Of a DNA stretch of 50,858 nucleotides, positions 12,200 to 24,004 are shown one piece after another. The first letter of the stretch is position 1; every line of letters begins with the position of its first letter. The translations under genes and the position numbers were made by a program. Source of the DNA: Welwitschia mirabilis (lineage: Eukaryota; Gnetophyta; Gnetopsida; Welwitschiales); the NCBI GenBank assembly GCA_051453625.1, contig JBOZIK010000001.1, forward strand, positions 66,986,326 to 67,037,183, written 5' to 3'. Below the pieces are notes generated by a model that had not been told where the DNA came from, did no database searches, and worked only from the letters and a program-made list of their open reading frames with translations.

Positions 12200-12560
12200 T
12201 TCTCGTCCTCTATCTCCATGTGAGTTGCAAAAATGTACAATGTCAAGAACTTAGAAATGTATTCATCCACACTTCTATCTATTTATTATAAAATTTTGTT
12301 GTGATTGTAATAAATCTCTCATGTAGGTCGCTAGAACACATTGGTTTTAAAGCTTCTATAGCATGGCATCCCAAGTCTTTATGTGCTTATTTCCACATAC
12401 AAGCTTATGTTTTCTTATATGTTGTTTTACTATTACATTGCTAAGCCCTGCAACTTTTTTATTGCAATCTTTACTTTCATCTTATCAACTTCAATATCCT
12501 CTAGGTCAAAGTAAGCCTTCATTTATTTAATTAGATCCCAAAAATTTTTAGTATATTTTC
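12200..12560 (-). pseudogene. Ty3/gypsy gag remnant
   Basis: Weak match to the plant Ty3/gypsy capsid (Retrotrans_gag). The minus strand reads KAYFDLEDIEVDKMKVKIA followed by KKLQGLAM, resembling 'FF...V.EDKKVKLAA.+L.G.A..WW'. Further on, in another frame, TWDAML and then YMRDLLQSQQ resemble 'TWE.MK..L...F.P..Y...L...'. Frames change and stops occur. Position next to the primer-binding site and upstream of RT agrees with gag. Confidence 0.5.
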
Positions 12561-12870
12561 CATTAATAGTTGATATTCTTATGACATTTGGTACTTTTCT
12601 TTTTATAGCCCTTTCAAAAGCCTTTGTAAACTTATCTACTTCATCTTGTAATTACTCCATTTCCTTAAATTCCTACCTTAGGATTTCTTATTCGTCATTA
12701 GACACAATGTCCTCTTGCGAAAGGCCTCCGAAACACATCATTCATTAAAAATACTACTCCTCTAACTTTTAGAACCTATTCACTATCACTTGGGTGATAC
12801 ATCCTTCCTTGGCAGTTCATCTAACTTATGCTACGATTCTTAATCTTAGCACAACTTAGCTTTAATTCTA

Positions 12871-12882
12871 TCTCTGATTTCA
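12871..12882 (-). other. Chromovirus primer-binding site
   Basis: The minus strand reads TGAAATCAGAGA, a decayed form of the initiator tRNA-Met site TGGTATCAGAGC, two bases inside the 5' LTR end. Confidence 0.55.
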
Positions 12883-12884
12883 AA

Positions 12885-13195
12885 TGATGTAATTCAAAAG
12901 TATTTAAAATAAGAAACAAAGATAAGCAATGAAGATCCAAAAATGATTTAGTAAAAATATTATGATTTCTTCATAAGAGAAAAGAATACGTCCAACTCTT
13001 TATTTTAAAAAAATTACCCTTAAGGGATTTATATAGTTTCATTTTAGGGCTCTTAGAAGTTTTTGAAATTAACTTATGTAACTGCCAATAAAACTTTGTA
13101 AAAACTTTTAAATCCAACATCCTATAATCTCCTTAATTAAAATCACTTTTTTTAAACAATAGCTAAAAATTCAAAACTATATGCTTTCGCTTACA
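12885..13195 (-). repeat. Chromovirus 5' LTR
   Basis: About 311 bp, paired with 8225-8529. The minus-strand start is TGTAAGCG (13195) and the end is ...ACATCA (12885). Several short blocks are shared in order with the 3' LTR; divergence is high. Confidence 0.7.
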
Positions 13196-13619
13196 TTGTT
13201 AAGGGTTATAAACATATTCAAGCTCTTATAATTTATTTTTCTCCTTTAGTAAAAACAAATTGTTACAGATGCAAAAGAGAAGAATAACTAGTGCATCTGA
13301 GAGCGAGAGTAGGCCTTACTTGTAACTAGCATTAACATAAAAGGATCTTTATTATTTGATGAATAATTTCATAATGCTTAAGAGAAGAGAGAAGATATAA
13401 ATTGTAATGTACATGGATGCAAAAACATAATAAATTTTGTTAAGTAAATCCATCACATCCAGTAGGAGAAAGAAAACTTTAAAAACAATGACATGGTGGA
13501 TGCAAAAATAATTTAACTTGATTTTTGATATCATTGTATCTCACAACAAAGATCAAATGTATATGACGATGATAAAAATATTTTACACATTATAGAAACT
13601 TATTTTGATGTAAATTTCT
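13196..13619. other. No gene recognised
   Basis: Spacer between the chromovirus and the purine-rich region; nothing recognisable. Confidence 0.5.
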
Positions 13620-14471
13620 TCCCCTAGGCGTGGAAAGAACAACATTTACTTTTCTAAGGTGAGGCAGCTAGCAGTTGTTCTAGAGGGCTGCTAGAAATTA
13701 GATATCCAAAAAGGACCATTAAGGTATAGAGTAATCAAGGAGCAATGTAGAGCATTAGATAAGCCTAGTAGGTAAACCTCACAAAATAAAAGGATTTAAA
13801 AGAAATAAAAAGAGGTAAACGGATGAGGAAAGGGAGAATTCCAAAACAACGATAGTATCATTAAAGTTATTTCAAAGTATCTTTAGCAAAAGGAAATGGA
13901 CTAAACCTTTAGGTTGAGAATGAAGGCTCCAAATGGATCTCTTTCCAAGGTTGAAATGAAAGTAGGTAAGGTTCTTTAGAAAAAAGGAAGAAGGGTACAC
14001 TAGAGGGATGATCTTATTTTGTTGAAAATAAAGGGATGCCTCTTCCTCACTATAAGCAGGTTGCCTTAAGGAAGGTCCTCCATTTGCTCTCTCTAATTTG
14101 CTTAAAAATCATAAGTACCAGAGTACGAAAAGAAAAGAACAGCTTATTGTAAAACCCTTAACTTTCAAAACATCACTTCCAAAGGAAAGGAGAATCTTCT
14201 GTCTTCTTCTTAGGGTTGCTTTGTGAGGGAGATAATATCATCAACTAATTTGAGCCATGGAGATGAATACTCATGTGAGGCTGAGATTGTCATCTGAGAA
14301 TGGGAAGGGAAACCTTAGGTTTAACATATTCACATTACAATACTAAAGGATGATTAGTAATAAGACAGATTACATAGAGAGGTCCCCCAGATGTGGGGAT
14401 TACCAAGTGGGAGAGAAAGGAAAAAGATTACTTCTCTTGGTTAAAAGTAAAAAATAGGGAGTGACATGGAG

Positions 14472-14717
14472 GAAAGGAAAGGGGATATAATGATGAGCCC
14501 AAATAACATTTCCTTCTTATTTTTACACTAGCTATGACCTCATNNNNNNNNNNNNNNNNNNNNNNNNNNNNNNNNNNNNNNNNNNNNNNNNNNNNNNNNN
14601 NNNNNNNNNNNNNNNNNNNNNNNNNNNNNNNNNNNNNNNNNNNAGGAAAGGAAAGGGGACACAATGATGAGCCCAAATAACATTTCCTTCTCATTTTTGC
14701 ATTAGCTCTGACCTCAT
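14472..14717. repeat. Tandem-type repeat interrupted by an N gap
   Basis: The 72-bp unit 14472-14543 (AGGAAAGGAAAGGGGATATA ... GACCTCAT) recurs at 14644-14717 with few changes. Its tail (AGCTATGACCTCATG and TCATAACTCC) is partly repeated again up to about 14774. The gap sits exactly between the two units, so the number of units is unknown. Confidence 0.85.
14544..14643. other. Assembly gap (100 N)
   Basis: A 100-N run flanked by two copies of the same repeat unit; probably a collapsed tandem repeat. Confidence 0.98.
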
Positions 14718-14989
14718 GTTATCATAACTCCTTGTCATTTTTGAGCTAGCTATGACCTCATGGTGTCATAACTCCTTAAAGACTAGAAGTAAAATAGATA
14801 GAAGGTCTAAGCGGTCCCTGATGATACCAGAGAGGATCATCCCACCAAAATAGTAGTTATCTTTCTTGTAATCAGGCTAGTACTCATCCCATAACATAAT
14901 GTCATGGGTAATCTTACTTGATTCTAATGCATTTTAAGGATTTCATGCAACCTTAGAACACTTTTAGACCTGGGGTAATTAAACTTTGA

Positions 14990-15089
14990 NNNNNNNNNNN
15001 NNNNNNNNNNNNNNNNNNNNNNNNNNNNNNNNNNNNNNNNNNNNNNNNNNNNNNNNNNNNNNNNNNNNNNNNNNNNNNNNNNNNNNNNN
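14990..15089. other. Assembly gap (100 N)
   Basis: A 100-N run inside the purine-rich region. Confidence 0.98.
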
Positions 15090-15276
15090 CTTTAATGAAC
15101 ATGCCCTTTAAGGAAGAAGTAAATGAAAGGGACCAGAGAAGTTGGGAATGTAGTAGTGAACTGATTTCAGTAGGAGGCAACAACAATTATAAGAGAAGTT
15201 TGTTTGGATGCAAGACTAGGTTAGATTTCTAGAGGAAGAGGCTAGATATATCTGAGGAAAGAGGATATCTAAATTT

Positions 15277-15360
15277 CACAACTAGGGTGTGAAAGAGTCT
15301 GGATTCTATGCTTAAGGCATGAAATATGCCTAGATTCCACACCCTAGGCATGGAATCTAG
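15277..15360. repeat. Three motif copies at exact 31-bp steps
   Basis: Motif anchors (AGGGTG or AGGCAT) fall at 15284, 15315 and 15346, two steps of exactly 31 bp. Each sits in a TTC(C/T)A...(T)G(G)AA imperfect inverted repeat. Confidence 0.75.
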
Positions 15361-15629
15361 TAACGTGATGATAGGATTAAAGAGAAGAAGGAGGGATGAG
15401 AGAGTATAAGGAAAGAAGAACGAGAAGGAAGATGAGGGAGAAATGAAGAGGGACAGGCAAGGGGAAACTTTTATATGAGCTTGGAGTTAGTCTAGTCACT
15501 AAAGGAGAAGGTTGCTTGAGCTTTGGAACTTCTGTCTACGACAGGAAAGGACCTTGTACCTGAATTCTATCTACATGAGCCACTTGAAGTCCTTTGCACC
15601 TAGAAGAAAAAAGCAACTAGTTGATTAGA

Positions 15630-15720
15630 CATCCAAGGCATGGAATTCTAAACGGAAAACTCTTATTCCATACCCAAGGCATGGAATTGGATTAGCTTCC
15701 ACGCCCAAGGCATGGAATGA
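15630..15720. repeat. Second cluster of CCAAGGCATGGAAT motifs
   Basis: AGGCAT anchors lie at 15636, 15677 and 15708 (steps of 41 and 31 bp). A single further copy is at 16051. All read CCAAGGCATGGAA. Confidence 0.8.
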
Positions 15721-16162
15721 AATGGAAAGGCTAAGGGTGAAGGGTGGAGGATGGGGAGATGGATAAAGGAAGAGGGAAGGAGGAATGGAGAGGTAAACAA
15801 GAACTTCTTCTAGTGAAAAAGAGTATGAAGAATAAGGGAGGAGGTAGATGGAAAGAGGTGAAATTCCTAAGGTGGAGGATCATGTTTGGAAGAGCCTTCT
15901 TATTGCTTTAAAGTTAAAAGGCTAGAGACATGTTGAAGGCCAGTTTGTAGGCTAGAGGAAAGGAATCAAATTAACTTAGCTAAGGAGGGGACCTTGAGCC
16001 TGAGCTCTTCCATGACCTAGCCAGGAAGAGGAGCCTAGACTCCATACCCAAGGCATGGAAGAGCTAGATCATGGAGGTGAAAGGGAATGTAGGGTTGTAG
16101 AGGTAACAAGAAAATGGTAGGAAAGGAAGGAAGAGAAGAACAGTAATCTATAGCAGAGGATG

Positions 16163-16391
16163 NNNNNNNNNNNNNNNNNNNNNNNNNNNNNNNNNNNNNN
16201 NNNNNNNNNNNNNNNNNNNNNNNNNNNNNNNNNNNNNNNNNNNNNNNNNNNNNNNNNNNNNNNNNNNNNNNNNNNNNNNNNNNNNNNNNNNNNNNNNNNN
16301 NNNNNNNNNNNNNNNNNNNNNNNNNNNNNNNNNNNNNNNNNNNNNNNNNNNNNNNNNNNNNNNNNNNNNNNNNNNNNNNNNNNNNNNNNNN
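16163..16391. other. Assembly gap (229 N)
   Basis: A run of 229 N, so this gap length was estimated rather than defaulted. It marks the right border of the purine-rich region; AT-rich DNA resumes after it. Confidence 0.98.
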
Positions 16392-17545
16392 GTAAGAAAC
16401 AATGGTAATATGTAAAAGCATTTTACAAAAAATAGAAAACATTATTCCGAGAATAGAAAAATAATACAATTCCTATATATGGAATAAACCAATTCTAGAA
16501 AGAGGATGATAATAAATTTGGCAAAAACAATAAATGCAAACTTGAAAGTAAACTATATATTTTTATTAATTAAGAAAGAGATTAGTTTAATGTTGGAAAA
16601 AGAGGAAAGAATGCATTCCAACAAAGAGGTATGAATTTGAAATAAAATAATTAAATTAGATTAAATATGTGCCTAACATGTACCCCATGAATCATAGAGA
16701 GATCAACTACAAGCAATAACAATAAGCAAGAAGAATTTGCTTGCCCATAAGGGAAAGCAACTCAATTTCTAGAAGTGAATAAAAAATTGGTTAAGATAAT
16801 TTTATTTTTAAAATTTTATTTTAAAAAAAAAATAAAAAATCTTTTTAATAAGAACTTTTAATAATCTAAAATTTTCATAGAAGAAAATTGACCTAGGATT
16901 TAATAAATCTTATACAAATACAAATTTCAGCTGTATTCAAAATTGATATTTCAAATATAAATACAAATACAAATTATAGCTTGAAATCATTAAACACACA
17001 TACATATTACTTAATATCAAAAGACAAATCTAATTACACATTAAGTCATAAACTTAAAATGTTAATTCCCATAGTCCAACTGGTTAATTGCAAATTTCTT
17101 CTTGGTAACTAGATAAGGTGTGAAAATCTAAAAGAACATATGTGAAATAGTTTAGATCTTGCATTACGTTTTCCACTTTATAAAATAATTGTTACAATTG
17201 TGCTTATGAACTTTAAAAAGCCAAAAAGAGAGTTAAGTGGATTGCAGTGTTGAAGATTAGTAAAAGAGCAACAATAAACAATCAAAATGTTGATCAAATT
17301 CAAGACAAATATAAGTGTTATTTTAGATGATGCGTAAATTAAGACAAATGGAAAGGGACATTGATCTTGATAATTAAAAGAAAACAAAATGTATAAACAT
17401 CATTGTATAGGTAATAATCATTCATAACTAGCCACTGGCAATGATGTTATTCCAAAATGGACATGATTAATGAGCTTTTTACTTTTTCAATTATTTTGAT
17501 AATAAATCGATATCATTATGTAATGGTGCAATAGTGTACATCAAC
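16392..17545. other. No gene recognised
   Basis: AT-rich DNA with a short A/T low-complexity stretch near 16797-16860. No coding similarity seen on either strand. Confidence 0.5.
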
Positions 17546-17555
17546 ATGTGAGATT

Positions 17556-18150
17556 GTGCAATTATTCATGACAGTGTTTAGTAGAAAATCAAACATGAAT
17601 TTCATGTACCTTCTATATAAGATGAACAATCTTTCCATGGGTAAAGTATTGGACATAGTCAATGAACTTCAACATATCAAGGGGATTCTTGACAAGGACT
17701 ACAAACAACATTGTATTACATTAACATTACCAATGAAGAGTGCTTAACTAGTATCCTCATATTACTAGGTGATTATACTTGTTAAGTGATGAAAAATTAC
17801 AGATCATGGATTTTGAAAAATTGGAAAATTTCCTAATAGATCTTGATAATAGTATGATGCATGATAGTAAAGTGGCATGAGATCTAGCTTCATAAAAGAG
17901 AACAATAACTATAGTAGAAATAGTGGTAGATAAAAAAGTAGCCACATTAATGGCCATAGTAAAGCCTAAATAACATAAAGGAGACTATCAAAGGAAATGA
18001 AATCAAGAAAATGGATTGCAAATGAAGGGGTAAAAAAATCTAGATAAAGTATAAGAGATGTCATATAAACGAACATTGTACATCCACGTGTAAAGCTTTA
18101 TATGAATAGATTCAAAATAGAAATCAAGCACATTAGGCTAAGAAGACAAG
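17556..18150 (+). pseudogene. Possible Ty1/copia gag remnant
   Basis: Weak plus-strand similarity to a copia capsid gene. At 17600-17745, LYKMNNLSMGKVLDIVNELQ is followed by LTLPMKS, resembling '.LKM.E..+..H+NEF......L......D.....LL.+LP.S'. About 300 bases downstream (near 18050-18110), broken by stops, KRCHINEHCTSTCKALYE and QNRNQA resemble a zinc knuckle followed by 'E..QN+N.A'. The spacing between the two pieces suits gag. There are several stops and no integrase or RT after it. It could be chance; confidence is low. Confidence 0.35.
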
Positions 18151-20993
18151 ATATGTGTTCATCTTCTATGGGTATTATGTGTCTGAGAGTTGGAATACTA
18201 TTATTGGAAACATATACATTTCAAAGGAATTTAAGAAGTACTTAAAATGGAAGAAATACATTATCAAACAAAAATTATTGGCACATCAAAGTAAAACAGT
18301 ACTGGAAAGTGAAGGAATCATGTACTTCTTAACATGGTGAAATATAATGCCAACATTGCTTTTATATGAAGATAAACCAAACTCAAAGTTTAAATTAGGC
18401 CTTTTTAGAAAATTATCATTAATAACTATCCTTGCTATAAGAGAAATATCCCCGAACTATTTTTAAAATAAGACAAAACCTACTCCTAGGATATGATTAT
18501 AGTAAAACTGAGAAAAGCCCATGATGAGGCCGAAGTGATGAAATGACATATTTCACTTTAGTTCATCTAGCTTTACAGATACAATTCATTCCAACATTGC
18601 TCAGGATGTCTACCTTTTTTTGTTATAGAAAATGGTATTAGAGTCAAACAAGATATTAGTTTACAATTAGCCTTAACAAGTTCAAATTATTAGGAATCAC
18701 GTGTTGATGTCTAGGGACCCATTGCACGTCTCACCCATGCAGAATACATTCAAAGATGTAATGTACCCAAATTCATGGATTTTCACTAAAGTTACAAGAT
18801 ATGAAAAAAATCATTCAAGATCTTCATGTACAAGCAGAGTCATTACTAGCTCAAAATGGATCCTAAAATAACTGTTATATGAACAAGGGTTGATTCATGC
18901 ATAAGATGGATCCAGTGAGTAGCTTCTTAACTAGAGATACCAAGTAGACATATGGCTCCTTCACGTTCTTTAGTGTCCTCATGAGGGCCAAACAACTTAC
19001 TTTCATTTTCACGATCATCTAGAACTTGCTTTCATATGACATTGGCTGCTTCTCGATGATCTTCACTTTCCTCCCCATTTTTGTTTTTCATATTTGTTTT
19101 TTATTAAGCATTCCAATATCTATTACATGTTCACTAATACCTCCCAAGTACTTCACCATCCTTTCCTCATCTTTGCCTTCCCCCCCCAAATCCAGATAAA
19201 AGTATAATGATGTTTCTTTATTTCTGCAATAAAATTTGATATTGAAGATATCTTGAATTAAATAAATCAGCTTTCTTAGAGGAAGAAAGAGAATTGTCGA
19301 CATGTTATGTTCCATGATCTAAAGGGGAAAACCTATGATGCTAATCTTGAAAGGATTCAGAAAATTAAGGCAAAAGAGATAAGAAAATTTGTACAGGCAT
19401 AACAAAAGATAAATAGTTAGTTCACTAATGACTATCACATATGAAAATAATCCTTTTTTGTAGAAACAATCAATTGTTCTCCTCCCTTCAAATGCATTCA
19501 GATCAAGAGAAGCAGTATTTAAATATTGAAATTTGCTTTAATAGATGCTAATAAGACCATCAATTCAAATTCCAAAAGATCTTTCAAAATGCATTTTCCA
19601 AAGGGGTAATCGATTACAAGTATGGACATCTCCTTACTAAAAGTTGAATGAGGAATGAAATAACATGATTAAGGGACATTCAATAAACATTCCATTAATT
19701 TGCAAAAAATAGAATAATGCACACTAGAATTTTAGCTTTAGTATATTGTCTTCTTATATCAACACTTCAATAATTGAAATGGAGAAACAACATTGGTATG
19801 GCTTTAAATGCCACAAAGTTTAATAGGTTTCTTTAAGTGTGCTGATTGTCCTAGTCTTCAAGTATCTAGATCCACCTTCAACATTTCCTAGCAATGACGA
19901 GAATTGATACCTCAACCATTTATTTTGAGAAGATCCTCTTCAAATGAATTTTCAAGCCTTCATAATAAGAAATGGAATTAAAGTCATGGAAAACTTCTTT
20001 TAACCCCTTTGATAAGACCTTTTCATATATCTTCTAGTTGAACAAATGATGATTAGAGATAGTAGATATTATCTTCATGAAAGAAGACCTCTAGTTGAGA
20101 GTTGATGAAATATGTAACATGTTTCATCCCCAAAATTTGCATTTACAAAGCAAGTGATTGTGACTAGGACTATATGGCCTTCACAGGATACTCTCAGGAG
20201 CCTATAAATGTCTTCTCCACAATGCAATCCATGTTTGCATAGGATGCATCACCTTCATTGAAGTTCTTTCGTCTTTGACAAATAAGAGGCTTTGCACGTT
20301 CTCATAGTGCATGTTTTATTACCAATACCCTCATATAATCTCTTGGCCTTCGTCACACCACTCAAATGTGCAAATGTGTAAAGAACCACTTGCAGACACT
20401 TCATAGAAATATTTGAGTTGAAGGGTTCACCTATAAACATGGGCCATGTAATTAGTGATGACCATAATTACATGTATTTTTTGTGAGATTCTGTATGCAT
20501 GTTTTTGGACTTTCAAGTATAGAGGAGTGGAGAAATAAGCATAAAAATGTGCAACAATTTGCCATCATTAAAGTACTAAAAGAAAGAATCTTTTTTAAGC
20601 ATTAAAAGAAAGAGCAAGGAAACTTAATAGACGCAAAAGAAGTATTTTAATTAAATAAATCAACTTTATTAATAGAATTGTAAACATGAAATTTTCTAAT
20701 AATATCAAAGCACACAACATCAAGAGTGGTTTAATTTAGTGGGCTAGCTAGGAGTCTTACCTTCAAAGGGCCTTCTCTTTGAGGCCAATAAGTCGTCAAT
20801 CTAAGTTTGTTGAATAATACATGCATGCTTGTTATGCCTTTTGCCTTAACCAAAACCATCTTTATGTTGGGTGTCACAGATTGTAGTTTACAGTATAAGC
20901 CTATTTTGCAAAAGTCATACTCATTTAGATGGAAGATAGTTTATTATATAAAAACATTTATGGTGATTTACAACATTTATAACCATTCATAAC

Positions 20994-21350
20994 ACGTGCT
21001 TTGTGTATGAGTTAAACCTATATAGAACAAGATTCTAATACTACAAATGCATGATATAACATGTATGATGGTTTAGAAGACTTGTAATAATCTATTACTA
21101 TTTATAAATAACAAGAAATATGATTCACATAAAGGTAATAAAGTGAAGGTAAAAGAAAATTTGAAACGACGCTAACCTATGACATGCACATGGTGTCTAA
21201 ACTAGGTTAGGCATGCTCATGTATGAGTTAAACATACATAGGGCACGATTCTAATACTAAATATGTACCATATATAATATTTATGGTTGTTTAAAAGAAC
21301 TATAATTACTCCTAGCTAGCTATAATTACAAAATAAGCCAATGGGATAGT
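20994..21350. repeat. Diverged direct duplication, period about 216 bp
   Basis: TATGAGTTAAAC occurs at 21006 and 21222. In both copies it is followed by ATA.A..GAT/GATTCTAATACTA and then by a GGTTGTTTA/GGTTTAGAA block. About 110-130 bp are shared with moderate divergence. Confidence 0.7.
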
Positions 21351-22229
21351 AATCTAAGGACACTCAGTCTCCACTCAAAAGTAAGTTAGCTTAAATATTT
21401 GGATGCCCTACATGGCACTAGAACTACTGCAAGAGCTTTAACATAATTAAATCATTTATTTGGAAGATTGTAGGGCTATACTCTTAGAGGAAGGTATGGT
21501 TACTAAAAGTTTTGAGGTTGACATCCCCTCTATAACTACATATTATTACTGTAAGAAACTTTTTATAAAACAAATTACCTGTGCTAAAACAATGTTTTAT
21601 GAAAGTCCAAACAAAAGATTGGTCATGTTCTTGACATGAAAATGTAAATCAAAATTTAACTAATCAAGGTAGTTTACTTTGAATCTCGTCCACTAACAAT
21701 GATTTGATTTTGATTGTTAGTTTTATGTTTAATATTAAAAGGGAAGAGTCATGTGCTAAGAAACATAATGTATTGTAAAAATGCATTCATAGATCCTTTT
21801 GTTAGTATTCCATTCTTTCTTGCACTTGTTAGTTGCAGTACTTTGACAAGATATGATAAGATGAGTGAGTTGTGTAACCTTCTCACTTATGTTAATTCTT
21901 CAAACAAAGATTAGTTATAAAGATTTTAATTCTTGAAGATCTTAAAAGTTATAACAGTCTTTATTTCATAAATGCCATTTGAATGATATATTAACTAAGC
22001 TCCACAAGCCTGTCATGCAAGTAATAAAATTATAAAAGAAATACTCAAATCTAAAATATAAATTTTCCTACCAAACAATAATATGCTATTTAAGTCCTGT
22101 GTCAAAGTTAAAAATTTGTAAAATGACTAATATATATGGATCTATAGTGGCTAGCAAAAGGAGTGATAACCCTTCAAAATAAGAGCTACTAAAAGATAGT
22201 TGTTATAATCCTAAAATTGATAGTAATGG

Positions 22230-22490
22230 CATGATGCACTAAAGATAATGTAATCTGAAATTAATATTATTTAATAACATTACATTCCAAATACCTATAC
22301 ATGAAGGCATTTGACCCATCCAAATTGTGTTTTGTCAAAACCTTTCTATATGAGATTGTAAGTTAAATTTGTAACAGCACGATGCATTAAAGATAATGTA
22401 ATTTGAAATTAGAGTTATTTAATAACATTACATTTGGAATATCTATAAGCCTTTCTATATAAGATTGTAAGTTAAATTTGTAACAGCTGT
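22230..22490. repeat. Direct duplication, period 148 bp, each copy with an internal inverted repeat
   Basis: GATGCA(C/T)TAAAGATAATG starts at 22233 and 22381. Both copies contain AATGTAAT ... ATTACATT, an inverted repeat enclosing about 27 bp, and end in GATTGTAAGTTAAATTTG. The second copy lacks an internal segment. The arms could form a hairpin; no MITE family was recognised. Confidence 0.75.
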
Positions 22491-23746
22491 GTTTCTTGTT
22501 TTAAGGAAAGGACATTGTGGAAGAGTCCTATGCACTATGGACTTCAATGAATTTTATGAAGGAAATGAAAGCATGTAACCAGTTTACAAATCTTTGGGAA
22601 ATGAGAGCCTTTATATCAAAGAACTACTTCTAGTATTGTTGTTTTATTGGGTTGTTAATGTGATGGGAGAAATGTTCACTATAACACCAAGACACTCAAA
22701 TCAAATATGACCTCTACACAGCATTGAGAAAATACTTTGTAATTTGTTAAAGACTCACGGGTAAAGCAACTATTACTTATGATATGTATTGTTTTTACTA
22801 TCTTGTTTACTACTCAAAAACTGAATGCTAATGTAGAATGTCGAATGGGTTTGGTTATCAGTTTCCAATTATAAATTAGAAGCTATACACACACATCTTA
22901 TGTAAAGATAGTAATATAACCCTAAAACATAGCAAGAAGTTCACGACAATAACATAAGATTTTTTGCATGCAGCATCAACAAAATGATAAATTTAGCTAA
23001 CAAAAGTCAATTTCAATTTTATGTTTTTCCACCAGATTTTATTTAGGTTTAAATATTTCTAACCATTTTAATGTCTCTTATCAAATTTTTACATGGTCTA
23101 AAATCAACATTGTTGTTGCTTTTATGGTTGTATTAAGCCTGAATTGACAGTATGCTTCTATGTGAAGTATATTCCCCTTGCTTGGATCACAACGTAATTC
23201 TGTTATTAATCATAGTTGATTCCCTTCATCATAATCACAATGGATCAGAGTTAGACAATGATAATCCAAATTCAATTTCATAATGCAATGAGTACCACAC
23301 ACATTGAGCTTTTCAATGCAAGATCATAACCATGGTAACAAGGATGGCTGTAAAACAAACAGGATTTAATAATAGTCCATAAATATTCAATCAGGATGCA
23401 GAATACATTCTCGATGATTTTCACAAGTTTCTGCATGCTCTCCATGAAACAAAGCAAAACGAAAATTTATGTTCTCTGAAGTCCAAGAATGTTAAGAAGC
23501 TTCTAACGAATCTTAAAAGTGTACAATCATGCTTCATATAAAGTATGCATTAGCAGTATCTTGCACTAATAACAGTAACGAGGAGTAGACTTTTTATATA
23601 CAGCAGCCAGAATTATATCACAACCATAGTGCAGATGATATGGATAGACACAGAAACATGATCTAGCAGATTTCATTTTTACGACTTCACAATAACTTAA
23701 AAACAAAGCTAAATGTTATTACAATAAGATATAATATCCGCTAATT

Positions 23747-23971
23747 TCAGTTACCATCAAGCAGGTCTTCACCAAATTCCAAAGCTGCGTTTTTAAAAGA
23801 CTGGGTATCAACCAATTTCTTAAAACATGGTATGCCCCATTTGGTATGGACATAAACCTCAACCTTAATATTAGCCACAAATGATTCTTTACAAGCTGGC
23901 TTCCAGTCCACCTTTCCTATTGGAGCAAGCAGTGGTTCAGAAAAGCTTTCTGGAGGTGCAGAACTTGTCAC
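23747..23971 (-). CDS. Tocopherol-cyclase-family protein, last exon
   Basis: Terminal coding exon (74 codons plus stop) of a divergent tocopherol-cyclase-family protein (Pfam Tocopherol_cycl). VTE1, the known member, closes the chromanol ring of tocopherols in plastids. The exon reads SEPLLAPIGKVDWKPACKES and then IKVEVYV. This parallels, in order and spacing, the VTE1 C-terminal stretch as I recall it: P-L-x-A-P, then V, A-C-[RK]-[DE]-S, then [IL]-K-[LV]. The acceptor is AAAAAACAG|GTGACA at 23971. The frame continues in phase 0 from the exon at 39188-39385, and the joined order matches the family. It ends in FGEDLLDGN and stop, without the usual VTE1 tail, so it is shorter and diverged; activity cannot be assumed. 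A plastid transit peptide cannot be judged because the 5' exons are missing. It could be a decaying paralogue. Confidence 0.65.
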   Translation of the reverse strand: MTSSAPPESFSEPLLAPIGKVDWKPACKESFVANIKVEVYVHTKWGIPCFKKLVDTQSFKNAALEFGEDLLDGN

Positions 23972-24004
23972 CTGTTTTTTGTACCAATGCAAACACTCTT
24001 TCAT

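Larger units (their letters stand above)
8225..13195 (-). mobile_element. Degraded Ty3/gypsy chromovirus, both LTRs present
   Basis: This is an old minus-strand Ty3/gypsy element of about 4.97 kb. Reading on the minus strand, the order is 5' LTR (13195-12885), primer-binding site (12882-12871), gag relic (about 12560-12200), RT (about 11010-10440), integrase (about 9560-8690) and 3' LTR (8529-8225). The order RT then integrase identifies Ty3/gypsy. The protein motifs resemble chromoviruses of the Reina/Tcn1 kind rather than Athila. The two short LTRs are strongly diverged from each other, which implies an ancient insertion. No target-site duplication was found beside the LTR ends. Confidence 0.75.
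13620..16162. repeat. Purine-rich repeat region with spaced CCAAGGCATGGAAT motifs
   Basis: The plus strand here is rich in G and A (many GAGG, GGAA and AAGG runs), unlike its AT-rich surroundings. It holds a tandem-type duplication around the gap at 14544-14643 and at least eight copies of a motif close to CCCAAGGCATGGAAT between 13620 and 16060. The flanking TTCCA...TGGAA makes each motif an imperfect inverted repeat. No coding similarity was found. It could be part of an LTR or untranslated region of an unidentified retroelement; a similar purine-rich patch lies at 44440-44880. Confidence 0.6.
18151..23746. other. Anonymous intergenic DNA
   Basis: About 5.6 kb without a recognisable gene. 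Short open frames at 19088-19315 and 20255-20440 (minus) and 21714-21914 (plus) resemble nothing I know. Two small duplications occur (near 21.0-21.35 kb and 22.23-22.49 kb). The right end should contain the 3' untranslated region of the tocopherol-cyclase-like gene, which ends at 23747. Confidence 0.5.

Noticed and set aside
14428-16469. Open frames across N runs (14428-14694, 14953-15186, 16035-16469)
   Set aside because: They consist mostly of unknown residues from gap N runs; the same applies to frames over 31254-31751 and 46016-46252.
20255-20440. Minus 61-codon frame with a helix-like, PPR-reminiscent stretch
   Set aside because: There is only one weak repeat-like segment and no adjacent repeats; not enough to call a gene.
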